A DNA stretch of 43,283 bases from RBG-16-66-20 sp964616875 (lineage in GTDB: Bacteria > Pseudomonadota > Gammaproteobacteria > Burkholderiales > SG8-39): NCBI GenBank assembly GCA_964616875.1, contig CAZTSJ010000314.1:1-43283 (forward strand), in the 5' to 3' direction. Within the stretch, counting starts at the first letter, position 1. Every line of letters begins with the position of its first letter. The notes beneath the pieces were generated by a model. The model saw only the letters and a program-made list of their open reading frames with translations. It ran no database searches and was not told where the DNA came from. Of this stretch, positions 31,543-40,268 are shown in pieces. The position numbers and the translations under genes were made by a program.

Positions 31543-32510
31543 ACCGCAGGGCCGTTGTTCTGCTTTCTGTTTTGGGATTTTTCCTTTTGATACTTCCAAG
31601 AATTGCCAACGCGTATGTGCTCTCCGTTGCAACGCTGATCCTGTTCTTTGCCTACGCCGGGCAGGCCTGGAACGTGATGATGGGCTTCTGCGGCCAGCTT
31701 TCGCTCGGCCATTCCCTCTACGTCGGCGTCGGCGCCTATGTGGCGGCCGGCCTCTTCGTCCACTACGGCATCGGCCCCTGGGCGGGGGTCTGGCTCGCGA
31801 TCGCGCTGTGCGTCGCGCTGGGTGCGGCGATCGGCCTCCTCGCCTTCCGCTTTGGCGTCTCCGGGGTGTATTTCGCGCTGCTTACCATCGCTTTCGCCGA
31901 GTTCACCCGCATCGGCTTCGACCACATCGACTGGCTCGGCGGCCCGGGCGGGCTGTTCATCAAGGTGGCACAGCGCGAGCAGATGGACCTCGCCAACTTT
32001 CGCGGCCCACCGGAGATGTACTACTACGCGATCCTGGCGCTTTGTGTTCTGGCTTTTATTTTCTGTTTTCTTTTATTGAAATCAAAAGCAGGCTATTACT
32101 GGCAGGCCATCAGGGAAAACGAAGAAGCGGCGCAGGCGCTCGGCATCAACACCTTCCGCTGGAAAATGCTCGCGGTCATTATCAGTTCCGCCATGACGGC
32201 GGTGGCAGGCGTTTTCTACGCCTTCTACTACAACAACCTGTTCCCTGAGCAGATTTTCCACATCAGCCGCTCGATCGAAATCATCCTCGGCCCGATCATC
32301 GGCGGCATCGGCACGCTGTTCGGCCCGATACTCGGCGCCGCGGTGCTGACGCTGCTCGCCGACGGCATCACCGAAGCGCTCGCGGCGCTGGGCTGGGAGA
32401 TTCCGGGCATCAAGCAGGTGTTCTACGGCCTGGTGCTGCTGGCGGTGGTGATGGTCCTGCCCAACGGCATCTGGCCGGCGATTTCCCGCAAATTTGGTCT
32501 GGGGAAATAA
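31539..32510 (+). CDS. livM: LivM-type ABC permease
   Basis: The 323-aa permease has ~8-10 helices. Motifs GQLSLGHSLYVGVGAYVAAG, FGVSGVYFALLTIAFAEFTR, IRENEEAAQALGINTFRWKM and GGIGTLFGPILGAAVLTLLA match LivM. ATG at 31539 overlaps livH as ATGA and its stop overlaps the livG start. Confidence 0.92.
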   Translation: MNRRAVVLLSVLGFFLLILPRIANAYVLSVATLILFFAYAGQAWNVMMGFCGQLSLGHSLYVGVGAYVAAGLFVHYGIGPWAGVWLAIALCVALGAAIGLLAFRFGVSGVYFALLTIAFAEFTRIGFDHIDWLGGPGGLFIKVAQREQMDLANFRGPPEMYYYAILALCVLAFIFCFLLLKSKAGYYWQAIRENEEAAQALGINTFRWKMLAVIISSAMTAVAGVFYAFYYNNLFPEQIFHISRSIEIILGPIIGGIGTLFGPILGAAVLTLLADGITEALAALGWEIPGIKQVFYGLVLLAVVMVLPNGIWPAISRKFGLGK

Positions 32511-33228
32511 TGCTTCTTGCAGAAAAAATATCCAAATCGTTTCGCGGCGTGCAAGCCGTCTCGCAGGCGTCCTTCGAGGTGGGCGCGGGTTCCATCGTGG
32601 CGCTGATCGGTCCCAACGGCGCCGGCAAAACCACCTGCTTCAACATGATCGCCGGAGTGTTTGCGCCCGAGTCTGGAACGATTTCATTTCAAAATTCTCC
32701 CATTCAAAATCTAAGACCGGATCAAGTCTGCGTCGCCGGCATCGGGCGCACCTTCCAGATCGTCAAGCCCTTCGCCGGGCTCTCCACGCTGGACAACGTC
32801 ATGGTCGGCGCGCTGCTGCGGGAACGCAACGTCTCCGCGGCGCGTGATTTCTCGATGTCCATACTGAAGAAACTGCAACTGGAGGCGAAAAGCGGGCTGC
32901 CCGCTTCCGCGCTCACCCTTCCCGACCGCAAGCGCCTGGAAGTGGCGCGCGCGCTCGCGACCCGCCCCAGGCTGCTGCTGCTCGACGAGGTGATGGCGGG
33001 TCTGCGGCCGACCGAATGCGACGAGATGGTGGCGGTGTTCCGCGAACTGAATCGCGCCGACGGGCTGACCATCCTTCTCATCGAGCACGTGATGCGCGCG
33101 GTGATGGCGCTGGCGCAACAGGTCGTGGTGCTGCACCACGGCGAGGTCATCGCGCGCGGCACGCCGGCCGAAGTGGTGCGAGACCCCGCAGTTCTGGAGT
33201 GCTATCTGGGTGAAGAGACTGAGGTCTA

Positions 33229-33229
<1 letters not shown>
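32510..33229 (+). CDS. livG: LivG-type ABC ATPase
   Basis: The 239-aa ATPase has Walker A LIGPNGAGKTTCFNMIAG and Walker B LLLLDEVMAGLRPTE. The signature region reads LTLPDRKRLEVARALATRP rather than LSGGQ, a variant known in part of the LivG branch. It works as a heterodimer with LivF. The frame starts on the last A of the livM stop (TAATG). Confidence 0.93.
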
Positions 33230-33933
<704 letters not shown>

Positions 33934-33968
33934 GCACCCCAAACCCAAGCCTCGACCTGCTCATGGGA

Positions 33969-34068
33969 ATGACCGCCTTCCGCGACGGGTTCAACTGCTC
34001 ATTCGCTGCACTGCGGTAGGAAATCGCCAAGTTGATCCGATTGACCGCTTCCGGCCAGGAGCCGACAT
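33969..34068 (+). repeat. dispersed ~100-bp inverted-repeat element, copy A
   Basis: The copy opens ATGACCGCC, carries the shared core TCGCTGCACTGCGGTAGGAA and closes CCGGCCAGGAGCCGACAT. Its ends are imperfect inverted repeats. The left end is the most diverged of the better-preserved copies. It sits between livF and the orphan gene. Confidence 0.65.
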
Positions 34069-34128
34069 TCGCGGAGAGGTCAATCCGTAGCGCCTCGGCT
34101 TAACGACAGAGCTCAGGGGCGTGCGGCT

Positions 34129-34617
34129 TCATCGCGCGTCCCGTGCAGCGCAGGGTTCGGCTCCACTGGCCATCGAAAGATCGCGCAATAGAACTTCCCA
34201 AAGCCCGTCATCGCCTTTCTGTGGATGCGAGATTCGATGAACCGGGATCGTCCCCAATGGGTTCTTCAGTAGGCGGACCGACTCGGTATTGCTTACCAAC
34301 TGGTATCGATAGATCTTGGCTCCGAGCTTGATCCGTCGAGCCGGAAGCTCGATCGCCAGATCAGGATACTTCAGCACCTGGCGCTGCACTTGCCATATTG
34401 AGTCTCTTTCGTAGGTTGTTAGGACAACGACCTCCTGGTTCCGCCGCGTTTCGAGCGGTCCTTGAGTAACAACGAGCGGAACGTAGCAATCGCTGCAACC
34501 ATTCACCGTTGCTGGGACTTCGAATAGATAGTACGAACATTGGTAACGGTTCTGCTCCCCGAGAGCGGCCTGCGAAACGAGCCACCAGCCACCCAACATG
34601 AGCGCACGAAGGATCAT
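34129..34617 (-). CDS. hypothetical exported protein, lower GC
   Basis: I do not recognise this ~162-aa protein. From ATG 34617 it reads MILRALMLGGWWLVSQAALG, a plausible signal peptide, followed by a mature part with four early cysteines (YQCSYYL, NGCSDCYVP) and mixed beta-like sequence (QEVVVLTTYERDSIWQVQRQ, KIYRYQLVSNTESVRLLKNP). A TTG at 34659 would add 14 polar residues and lacks a ribosome site. By eye it is poorer in G/C than its neighbours and it is flanked by repeat copies A and B, which suggests later acquisition. Confidence 0.55.
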   Translation of the reverse strand: MILRALMLGGWWLVSQAALGEQNRYQCSYYLFEVPATVNGCSDCYVPLVVTQGPLETRRNQEVVVLTTYERDSIWQVQRQVLKYPDLAIELPARRIKLGAKIYRYQLVSNTESVRLLKNPLGTIPVHRISHPQKGDDGLWEVLLRDLSMASGAEPCAARDAR

Positions 34618-34795
34618 GGAGCCGAACGTGAAATCATTACGATTCCTGCTGTTTAACAATTTCCAGATTGTCCGACTTTTTCACGGAAAGTCCTTTCGGC
34701 ATCCATCCTTAGATGCAAATAACGATTCCGGGGAAAGCCGCAGTTGTCAGTTTCGGCAATCCGGAGGCTTACGCGATCCAAAATCTACACCCTGA

Positions 34796-34900
34796 ATGTC
34801 GGCTTGGGGTCGAAACCCGACTTCGGACATCGGTTCGCTGCGGTGCGGTAGGAAATGGCCGGGCTGGGTCGGACGACGACTACCGGCCAGGAGCCGTCAT
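34796..34900 (+). repeat. dispersed ~100-bp inverted-repeat element, copy B
   Basis: This 105-bp copy opens ATGTCGGCTTGGGGTCG, holds the core TCGCTGCGGTGCGGTAGGAA and ends TACCGGCCAGGAGCCGTCAT. The reverse complement of the right end gives ATGACGGCTCC, matching the left end. The 14 bp before it (CTACACCCTGA) are shared with copy C. It separates the orphan gene from the binding-protein gene; the 179 bp between 34617 and 34795 are AT-richer and show no gene. Confidence 0.75.
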
Positions 34901-34911
34901 CCACAGAACCG

Positions 34912-35874
34912 CTATTCGACAACCCGGTCGGCGCGCAGCAGAATCGCCTGCGGGATCTTCAGCCCGAGTGCCTTGGCGGTCTTCAGGTTTACAACCATCT
35001 CGTATTTGCTTGGAAGTTCGACCGGTAAATCGGCAGGCTTGGCGCCCTTGAGAATCCGGTCGACGTAGTACGCCAGACGCCGCGACGCATCGGTGAGGCT
35101 CGGCCCGTAGGACAGGATATTGCCGCCGTCGGCGAACTGCGCCCAGCCGGAGATGGTGGGCACCTTTTTCTTCAGTGACCATTCGGCGATGAGGGCCCGG
35201 TTGGAAATGACGGTCTGCGTCGGAAAGAACATCGCGGCGGCGCTGCGCGAGTTCTCGATTGCGGCGAGAATGTCCGCGACCGTCGTCCCGCGACCGAGTT
35301 CGAAATAATCGACGGCGATACCGAGCCGTGCCGCCGCCGCCTGAGAGGCGCGTCGCTCCGACGAATCTCCAGGATGATCGGGGGTCGCAACGACGGCGAT
35401 CCGCCTCGCCCTCGGCAGAAGTTCCTTCAGCAGTTCCATGCGCTTGCCGACGAGTTCCAGCGTCAGGTAGGACATGCCGGTCATGTTCCGCCCCGGCCGC
35501 GGCAGGCTGTCCACCATGCCCGCCTCGACCGGGTCGCCGCTGAAACCGAACACCACCGGGATGGTCGTAGTCGCCTTGCGCGCCAGGGGCCCCATGGGTC
35601 CCTGGGCCACGATGATGCTGGGCGCGGCGGCGACGACTTCCGCAATCAGCTTCGTCGCCCGCTGTGGCGTGCCGTCGCTGTATACGGGTTCGAGTTGGAT
35701 GGTGCGCCCTTCGATGTGGCCGATTTCGCGCAGGCCGCGCCGCAGTTCCTCGAAAAACAGACCGCTATCGCTGCTCTCCGTCGGGGACACCCAGATCACC
35801 CGTGGCGGCGTCTGCGCCAGCACCGGGGCGGCCAGGGTGAGCAGGCTTGCCGCGAACAGGCAGGCGGCTTTCAT
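34912..35874 (-). CDS. ABC transporter substrate-binding protein, PF04392 (TrpX-like) type
   Basis: The 320-aa protein has a signal peptide (MKAACLFAASLLTLAAPVLA) and then PRVIWVSPTESSDSGLFFEE, LREIGHIEGRTIQLEPVYSD, GLPRPGRN-like LPRPGRNMTGMSYLTLELVG and RMELLKELLPRARRIAVV, all characteristic of the ABC_sub_bind family. No permease or ATPase gene is adjacent, so it is an orphan binding protein. The ATG overlaps the stop of a 27-codon upstream frame as ATGA. Repeat copies B and C flank it. Confidence 0.88.
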   Translation of the reverse strand: MKAACLFAASLLTLAAPVLAQTPPRVIWVSPTESSDSGLFFEELRRGLREIGHIEGRTIQLEPVYSDGTPQRATKLIAEVVAAAPSIIVAQGPMGPLARKATTTIPVVFGFSGDPVEAGMVDSLPRPGRNMTGMSYLTLELVGKRMELLKELLPRARRIAVVATPDHPGDSSERRASQAAAARLGIAVDYFELGRGTTVADILAAIENSRSAAAMFFPTQTVISNRALIAEWSLKKKVPTISGWAQFADGGNILSYGPSLTDASRRLAYYVDRILKGAKPADLPVELPSKYEMVVNLKTAKALGLKIPQAILLRADRVVE

Positions 35875-35954
35875 TCGAGCACCTCGCCCACGTTCAGCGG
35901 CGCAGTGCTTGCGCCGAGCGCAAGTAGTGCAGGAACCGTGTCGCGCCTGTTCAT
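35871..35954 (-). pseudogene. 27-codon remnant resembling a PF04392-protein signal peptide
   Basis: The frame starts MNRRDTVPALLALGAS and stops after 27 codons, overlapping the binding-protein start. This start pattern is very common at the N-termini of ABC_sub_bind proteins, so it looks like the stub of a deleted paralogue. It might now act as a short coupled leader for the downstream gene. Confidence 0.45.
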
Positions 35955-35974
35955 TCCAATTAGGCTACACCCTG

Positions 35975-36076
35975 AGCGACGGCTTTGGGTCGGAACCCGA
36001 CATCGGACCAGGAATCGCTGCAGTGCGTAGAAAATGACCGGATTACGCCGGACGACGGCTACCGGCCCGGAGATTC
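35975..36076 (+). repeat. dispersed ~100-bp inverted-repeat element, copy C
   Basis: The copy runs from GCGACGGCTTTGGGTCGG through the core TCGCTGCAGTGCGTAGAAAA to GACGGCTACCGGCCCGGAG. It is preceded by CTACACCCTGA as in copy B. Boundaries are approximate because the right end is diverged. It lies between the leader remnant and the MFS gene. Confidence 0.65.
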
Positions 36077-36175
36077 TATGGTTCAGGTCAAGGGTTTTGT
36101 GAGGCGCGCGGGATCGAAGTTGGTCTTGTAGGTGTACATCGACCAGGCGGTGCGGGCGATGCCTTCGCCGCCGGC

Positions 36176-37342
36176 TCAGGCGCCGGCGCGCCGCGCGGGC
36201 AGGCCGAGCGCAATCAGCATGCCGGCGACGTTCACGCCCGCCGCGATCATCACCGCCGCGCCGTAGCCCTGGGTCCGGTCGAACAGCCAGCCCGCGAGCA
36301 CCGGCAGGCTGACCGCGGCGACGCACCAGGCGATGTAGAGCCGCGCAGAGACGGCGCCGATCTGCGCGCGCGGCCAGTAGCGCGCGATCGCGGCGGCCGT
36401 GAGGCCCGAGACGAAGCCGTAGCCCATGCCGATCATCGCCAGCGCGGGTACCGCGGCGAGCGGGCCGGGCCAGAGCGTGAGCGCGACAGCGCCGGTGAAC
36501 GACCACAAATGCGCGAACGCAGCGACATGCGGCACGGAAAACCGGTCCACCAGCCAGCCGCCGCCGAAGCGCGCGGCCGCGATGGCGCCGGTGATGAACG
36601 TGGTCGCGCCCAGCGCGAGCGCGGTCTGCCCGCCGTAGGCCTGCACGATGCCCGCCGCCTGGCTCATGACCGTCAGCCCGGCGGCGGCGGCGAGGAAGAA
36701 TACGGCGGAAAGCCGCAGGAAAACCGGCCACTGCGGGTCGTGCACAGGCGCCGGCGCGGTGCGCGCCGGCCGCAAATCGATCGCGGCGTGGCGCAGCAGC
36801 GCCGCGGCACAGGCGCTGGCCGCCAGCACCACCGCCGCGAGTGCGGCCAGCGTCGGCCGCATTCCGAAGGCGCCGATCGACCAGCCGAAGACCGGCGCGC
36901 CGACCATGGCGCCGAGCGGATACAGGCTGACCACGTAGCCGTTGATCGCGCCGCTCGATCCCACGAGCACCGCATTCACGCTCTGCTGCATCATGGTGAA
37001 GGCAACTCCGGCGCCCAGTCCGAACAAGACCCCGTAGCCCAGCACGACCTGGGCGTAGCTCTCGGCCGATGCGGTCAGCGCGAGCCCCGCGGCGCTGCAG
37101 GCGCCGCAGGCGAGCGCCAGCGCGGCCGGCCGCAGGGCGCGGTACAGCCGCGGCGCGAGATTCATGCCGAGCGTCAGGGTGATGGTGGCCAACGCGAAGA
37201 CCAGGCTCATCTGCGCGCGGCCGATGCCGAGCAAGGCCTCCATCGGCTTGAGGAAAACGCTGAAGGCGTAGATCGTGCCGAACGGCAGGTTGAGCACGGT
37301 CGCCGCGGCAAGCGCGACCGCCGTGCGCCGCGCGGGGGTCAA
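36176..37342 (-). CDS. MFS transporter, OFA (oxalate/formate antiporter-like) family
   Basis: The 388-aa protein has about 12 membrane helices. The start resembles OFA carriers: NLPFGTIYAFSVFLKPMEAL, with AQMSLVFALATITLTLGM and later GYGVLFGLGAGVAFTMMQQS. It would move a small carboxylate or similar solute across the inner membrane. No ATG fits the N-terminus, so the start is a TTG at 37342, only moderately certain. After the TGA the same frame stays open for 30 more codons to 36084. The 41-bp-plus gap to the deformylase gene upstream suggests the two minus-strand genes could be cotranscribed. Confidence 0.82.
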   Translation of the reverse strand: MTPARRTAVALAAATVLNLPFGTIYAFSVFLKPMEALLGIGRAQMSLVFALATITLTLGMNLAPRLYRALRPAALALACGACSAAGLALTASAESYAQVVLGYGVLFGLGAGVAFTMMQQSVNAVLVGSSGAINGYVVSLYPLGAMVGAPVFGWSIGAFGMRPTLAALAAVVLAASACAAALLRHAAIDLRPARTAPAPVHDPQWPVFLRLSAVFFLAAAAGLTVMSQAAGIVQAYGGQTALALGATTFITGAIAAARFGGGWLVDRFSVPHVAAFAHLWSFTGAVALTLWPGPLAAVPALAMIGMGYGFVSGLTAAAIARYWPRAQIGAVSARLYIAWCVAAVSLPVLAGWLFDRTQGYGAAVMIAAGVNVAGMLIALGLPARRAGA

Positions 37343-37421
37343 CGCCGACCCGAAGGCGACCTGAGCATGGCGGATTCCAGGCTAGACTCGCCCCGCGACG
37401 GGCGCACCGAGTTGGCCCGCT

Positions 37422-38051
37422 TCAGGCAACGCCAGCCCCTTCGCCGAACCAGCGGCCGCGTCCCGGCCACCGCGCCACTAGATCGACGAACAGCGGATCG
37501 ATGCTGTTCGGGTCGGCCGCGACCTCGCGCGCGAGTTGCCCTGGTTCGTCGTTGTAGGCAAGTAGCCCAAGGTCCGTCATCCGCATCGGATAGACGATGC
37601 CGTCGAGGTGGTCGCATTCGTGCTGCAGCAGCGCTGCCCACGAACTGTGTGCGTCATGGGACACCGTCCCGCCCTCGAGCGTCTCGTAACTGATTGCGAT
37701 GCGCGGATGGCGCGGTACCTTGCCGTGCAGTCCCGGAATTGACAGGCAGCGCTCCCACACTGGCGTCTTGTCCGCGGTCTTGGGTGTGATCACCGGGTTA
37801 ACCATCACGGTCCAGGGGCGCGGCTCGATTCCCGAGCCCTTGGGGATGCGCGCGGCGATCATACGGTAGACCACCACGCGCCTGCTGTCGAACACCTGCG
37901 GCGCGGCGAGGCCGCTCGCGCCAATGTCCTCGAGCGTCTCGATCATATCGGCGGCGAGGCGGCGGATCTCCGGCGCAGTCGGGTCCGCGACCGGCGCCGC
38001 GACCTGCGCCAGCACTGGATTGCCCATTTTGGCGATGCGTAATACGGCCAT
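37422..38051 (-). CDS. peptide deformylase-like protein with variant motifs
   Basis: The 209-aa protein begins MAVLRIAKMGNPVLAQVAAP, typical of deformylases. Motif 1 is ASGLAAPQ (usually GxGLAAPQ), motif 2 is ERCLS (usually EGCLS) and motif 3 is QHECDHLDG with intact HExxH-type metal ligands. The cysteine and both histidines that bind the metal are therefore present. Deformylase removes the formyl group from nascent proteins. It is away from fmt and the usual def locus, so it is probably a secondary copy with altered specificity or role. Confidence 0.88.
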   Translation of the reverse strand: MAVLRIAKMGNPVLAQVAAPVADPTAPEIRRLAADMIETLEDIGASGLAAPQVFDSRRVVVYRMIAARIPKGSGIEPRPWTVMVNPVITPKTADKTPVWERCLSIPGLHGKVPRHPRIAISYETLEGGTVSHDAHSSWAALLQHECDHLDGIVYPMRMTDLGLLAYNDEPGQLAREVAADPNSIDPLFVDLVARWPGRGRWFGEGAGVA

Positions 38052-38104
38052 GCCTGTCCTCTCGTTCCGAGGCCGCTATTTTGTAGCAGATCGAGTGGGT
38101 GCGA

Positions 38105-38215
38105 ATGTCGGCTCTGGGTCGGAAGCCGACTTCCGATTACTTTTCGCTTCAGTGCGGCAGAAGATCCTCAACTTGAGCCGAATCGTGTCATCGGCGCACT
38201 GTAGCAGGGCCTGAA
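38105..38215 (+). repeat. dispersed ~100-bp inverted-repeat element, copy D (right end diverged)
   Basis: The left end ATGTCGGCTCTGGGTCGGAA followed by GCCGAC is a near-perfect hairpin and very close to copy E. The core is TCGCTTCAGTGCGGCAGAAG. The right end lacks the expected CCGGCC…GCCGACAT and the boundary is uncertain, but the segment GCCTGAATCA (38210-38219) also follows copy E. It fills most of the 276-bp gap before the next gene; the rest of the gap shows no gene. Confidence 0.6.
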
Positions 38216-38327
38216 TCATCGGCCACCGACAGCCTCGCCCAATGGGGCTTATGTCATCTTGCGAGCTATTGGTAAGAAATAAGGGAAGATATGCATTGAT
38301 TCCACCCACCCGTATCGGAGCCTCTCC

Positions 38328-39017
38328 ATGATCGGCGAACCTGTTGCCCTGACCATCCGTCGCAACTTCGAGCGTCCCGCGGCGCAACTGCTGCGCGCCT
38401 ATCGCGGCGCGCCTACCGGCTTCGTCACCGATTCGCACAACGGCCAGGGCTGCCTGGACTACCGCATCAAGCCGATCGACCCGTCGATGACGGTATGCGG
38501 GCCGGCGCTCACCTGCTACTGCTCGCCCACCGACAACCTGGCGGCAATGGCGGCGCTGGACTTCGCGAAGAAGGGCGATGTGATCGTCATCGCCGCAAGG
38601 AACGACCAGACCGCCGCGGTGATCGGCGACCGCTGGGCGATGTGGGCGAAAAAGGTCGGAGTGGCCGGCATCGTCTGCGACGGTCTGGTGCGCGACATCG
38701 TCGGCCTGCTCCAGGTCGGCATTCCGGTGTTCGCGCGTGGGCTCGCGCCCAATTCCGGCTTCAAGCACGGGCCCGGCGAGATCAACACGCGGGTCTCGTG
38801 CGGCGGCATCGCCGTCGACCCCGGCGACATCGTCGTCGGCGACCGCGACGGCGTGGTGGTGGTGCCGCGCGCCGACGCCGGTACGGTCGCCGCGCGCCTG
38901 GCCGAGGTGCGCAAGAAGGAGGTCGCGCTCGACGCCGCGGTGCGTCGCGCGAGCTCGATGCAGTTCTGGAACGAGGCCGAAACCCGGGCGCGCGGCGGCG
39001 TGCGCTACCTTGACTAG
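38328..39017 (+). CDS. RraA-like / HMG-aldolase family protein
   Basis: The 229-aa protein matches the RraA/4-hydroxy-4-methyl-2-oxoglutarate aldolase family: PTGFVTDSHNGQGCLDYRIK, VCGPALTCYCSPTDNLA, GDVIVIAARNDQTAAVIGDR and the metal/substrate motif GIVCDGLVRDIVGL, then GEINTRVSCGGIAVDPGDIV. Such enzymes cleave 4-hydroxy-2-oxo diacids to pyruvate or decarboxylate oxaloacetate; a few are RNase E inhibitors. Next to a hydroxyacid oxidase and a carrier, a catabolic role is more likely. Confidence 0.87.
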   Translation: MIGEPVALTIRRNFERPAAQLLRAYRGAPTGFVTDSHNGQGCLDYRIKPIDPSMTVCGPALTCYCSPTDNLAAMAALDFAKKGDVIVIAARNDQTAAVIGDRWAMWAKKVGVAGIVCDGLVRDIVGLLQVGIPVFARGLAPNSGFKHGPGEINTRVSCGGIAVDPGDIVVGDRDGVVVVPRADAGTVAARLAEVRKKEVALDAAVRRASSMQFWNEAETRARGGVRYLD

Positions 39018-39077
39018 AGTGGGCTCGATGGCCTGGCTGGCGGCAACGGGCGGCGGCAGGCCTGCCGGGAGCGTGCG

Positions 39078-40268
39078 ATGAGCTTCGAACGCGCGCTAAA
39101 TGTGTTCGACCTCGAGCGGATGGCCAAGCGCCGCCTGCCTGCGGGAGTGTTCGGCTTCATTTCCGGCGGCGCGCAGGACGACCGCACGCGCGACAACAAC
39201 CGCGCGGCGCTCGATCGCCTGCGCTTCAAGCCGCGCGGCCTGGTCGACATCGCCGGGCGCGGCCAGGACGTGACCGTGTTCGGCCATCGTTTCGCCAGCC
39301 CGTTTGGCATCGCACCGATGGGAATTTCCGGTATCGCGCGCTTCGAGGCCGACATCGCAATGGCGCGGGCGGCCGCGCGCATGAACGTGCCGTACGTGCT
39401 GTCGAACATGTCGACGGTGCCGATGGAGGCGGTGGCGCGGTCGTGCGACAGCGTCAAGTGGTTGCAGGCGTACCTGCCGGCCGACCGGGAACGCGCCGTC
39501 CGCTTCGTGGCGCGGGCGGCCGCCGCCGGATTCCAGGCGCTGCTGGTCACCATCGATGTGCCGGTCGGCGCCAACCGTGAGAACAACCTGCGCTCCGGCT
39601 TCACGCTGCCGCTGCACGTGACGCCGCGGGTGATCGCCGACGGGCTTCTCCACCCGCGCTGGCTCACTGGTGTGCTCCTGCGTACGCTCGCCGCCACCGG
39701 CGTGCCGCGGCTGGAGAATTCAGCCGCGCACGACCGGCCGAGCATCCTGGCTGCGCAGAACGCCGATTTGCGCGCCGGTGGCGCGACCATCGACTGGGCG
39801 TTCATGCGCTGGCTGCGCGAAGAGTGGCGGCTGCCGCTGCTCATCAAGGGCGTGCTGCACGAAGCCGACGCGCGCGAAGCCGTCGCGTGCGGGCTCGATG
39901 GGGTGGTGGTGTCGAATCATGGCGGGCGCCAGCTCGACGGCGCGGCCGCGCCGGTCGAAGTGCTGCCGGAGATCGTCGCCGCCGCCGGCGGCCGGCTCAC
40001 CGTCATCGCCGACAGCGGGTTTCGACGCGGCGGCGACATTCTCAAGGGTCTTGCGCTCGGCGCGCAGCTCGTGCTGTGCGGCCGGCCGTTTCTTTATGGC
40101 GCGGCGCTCGGCGGCGAGGCCGGGGTGGCGCATGCGCTGCAGCTGCTCAAGGCCGAGGTCGACCGCGACCTCGCCTTGCTGGGCGCAACCGGCATCGCCG
40201 ATCTGGCGTCCGCTGACCTTCTTGGCGCGCTCGCGAAGGCGCTTCCAGACGGAGCGGCCGCGCCATGA
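39078..40268 (+). CDS. FMN-dependent alpha-hydroxy-acid oxidase/dehydrogenase
   Basis: The 396-aa TIM-barrel flavoprotein has FGFISGGAQDDRTRDNNRAA at the start, FGIAPMGISGIARFEADIAM, LPLLIKGVLHEADAREAVAC (FMN lysine) and the active-site signature SNHGGRQLDG with the catalytic histidine, then GRPFLYGAALGGEAGVAHAL. It oxidises a 2-hydroxy acid such as lactate, glycolate or mandelate to the 2-oxo acid. It overlaps the downstream MFS gene by 4 bp (ATGA). Confidence 0.92.
   Translation: MSFERALNVFDLERMAKRRLPAGVFGFISGGAQDDRTRDNNRAALDRLRFKPRGLVDIAGRGQDVTVFGHRFASPFGIAPMGISGIARFEADIAMARAAARMNVPYVLSNMSTVPMEAVARSCDSVKWLQAYLPADRERAVRFVARAAAAGFQALLVTIDVPVGANRENNLRSGFTLPLHVTPRVIADGLLHPRWLTGVLLRTLAATGVPRLENSAAHDRPSILAAQNADLRAGGATIDWAFMRWLREEWRLPLLIKGVLHEADAREAVACGLDGVVVSNHGGRQLDGAAAPVEVLPEIVAAAGGRLTVIADSGFRRGGDILKGLALGAQLVLCGRPFLYGAALGGEAGVAHALQLLKAEVDRDLALLGATGIADLASADLLGALAKALPDGAAAP

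Noticed and set aside
29233..31632. 799-aa minus-strand open frame opposite the transporter genes
   Set aside because: It runs antisense through clear livK- and livH-type genes with low-complexity His/Arg/Gln composition.
36509..37693. 394-aa plus-strand open frame opposite the OFA-like carrier
   Set aside because: It is Arg/Gly-rich antisense of a membrane protein and the deformylase gene with no motif support.
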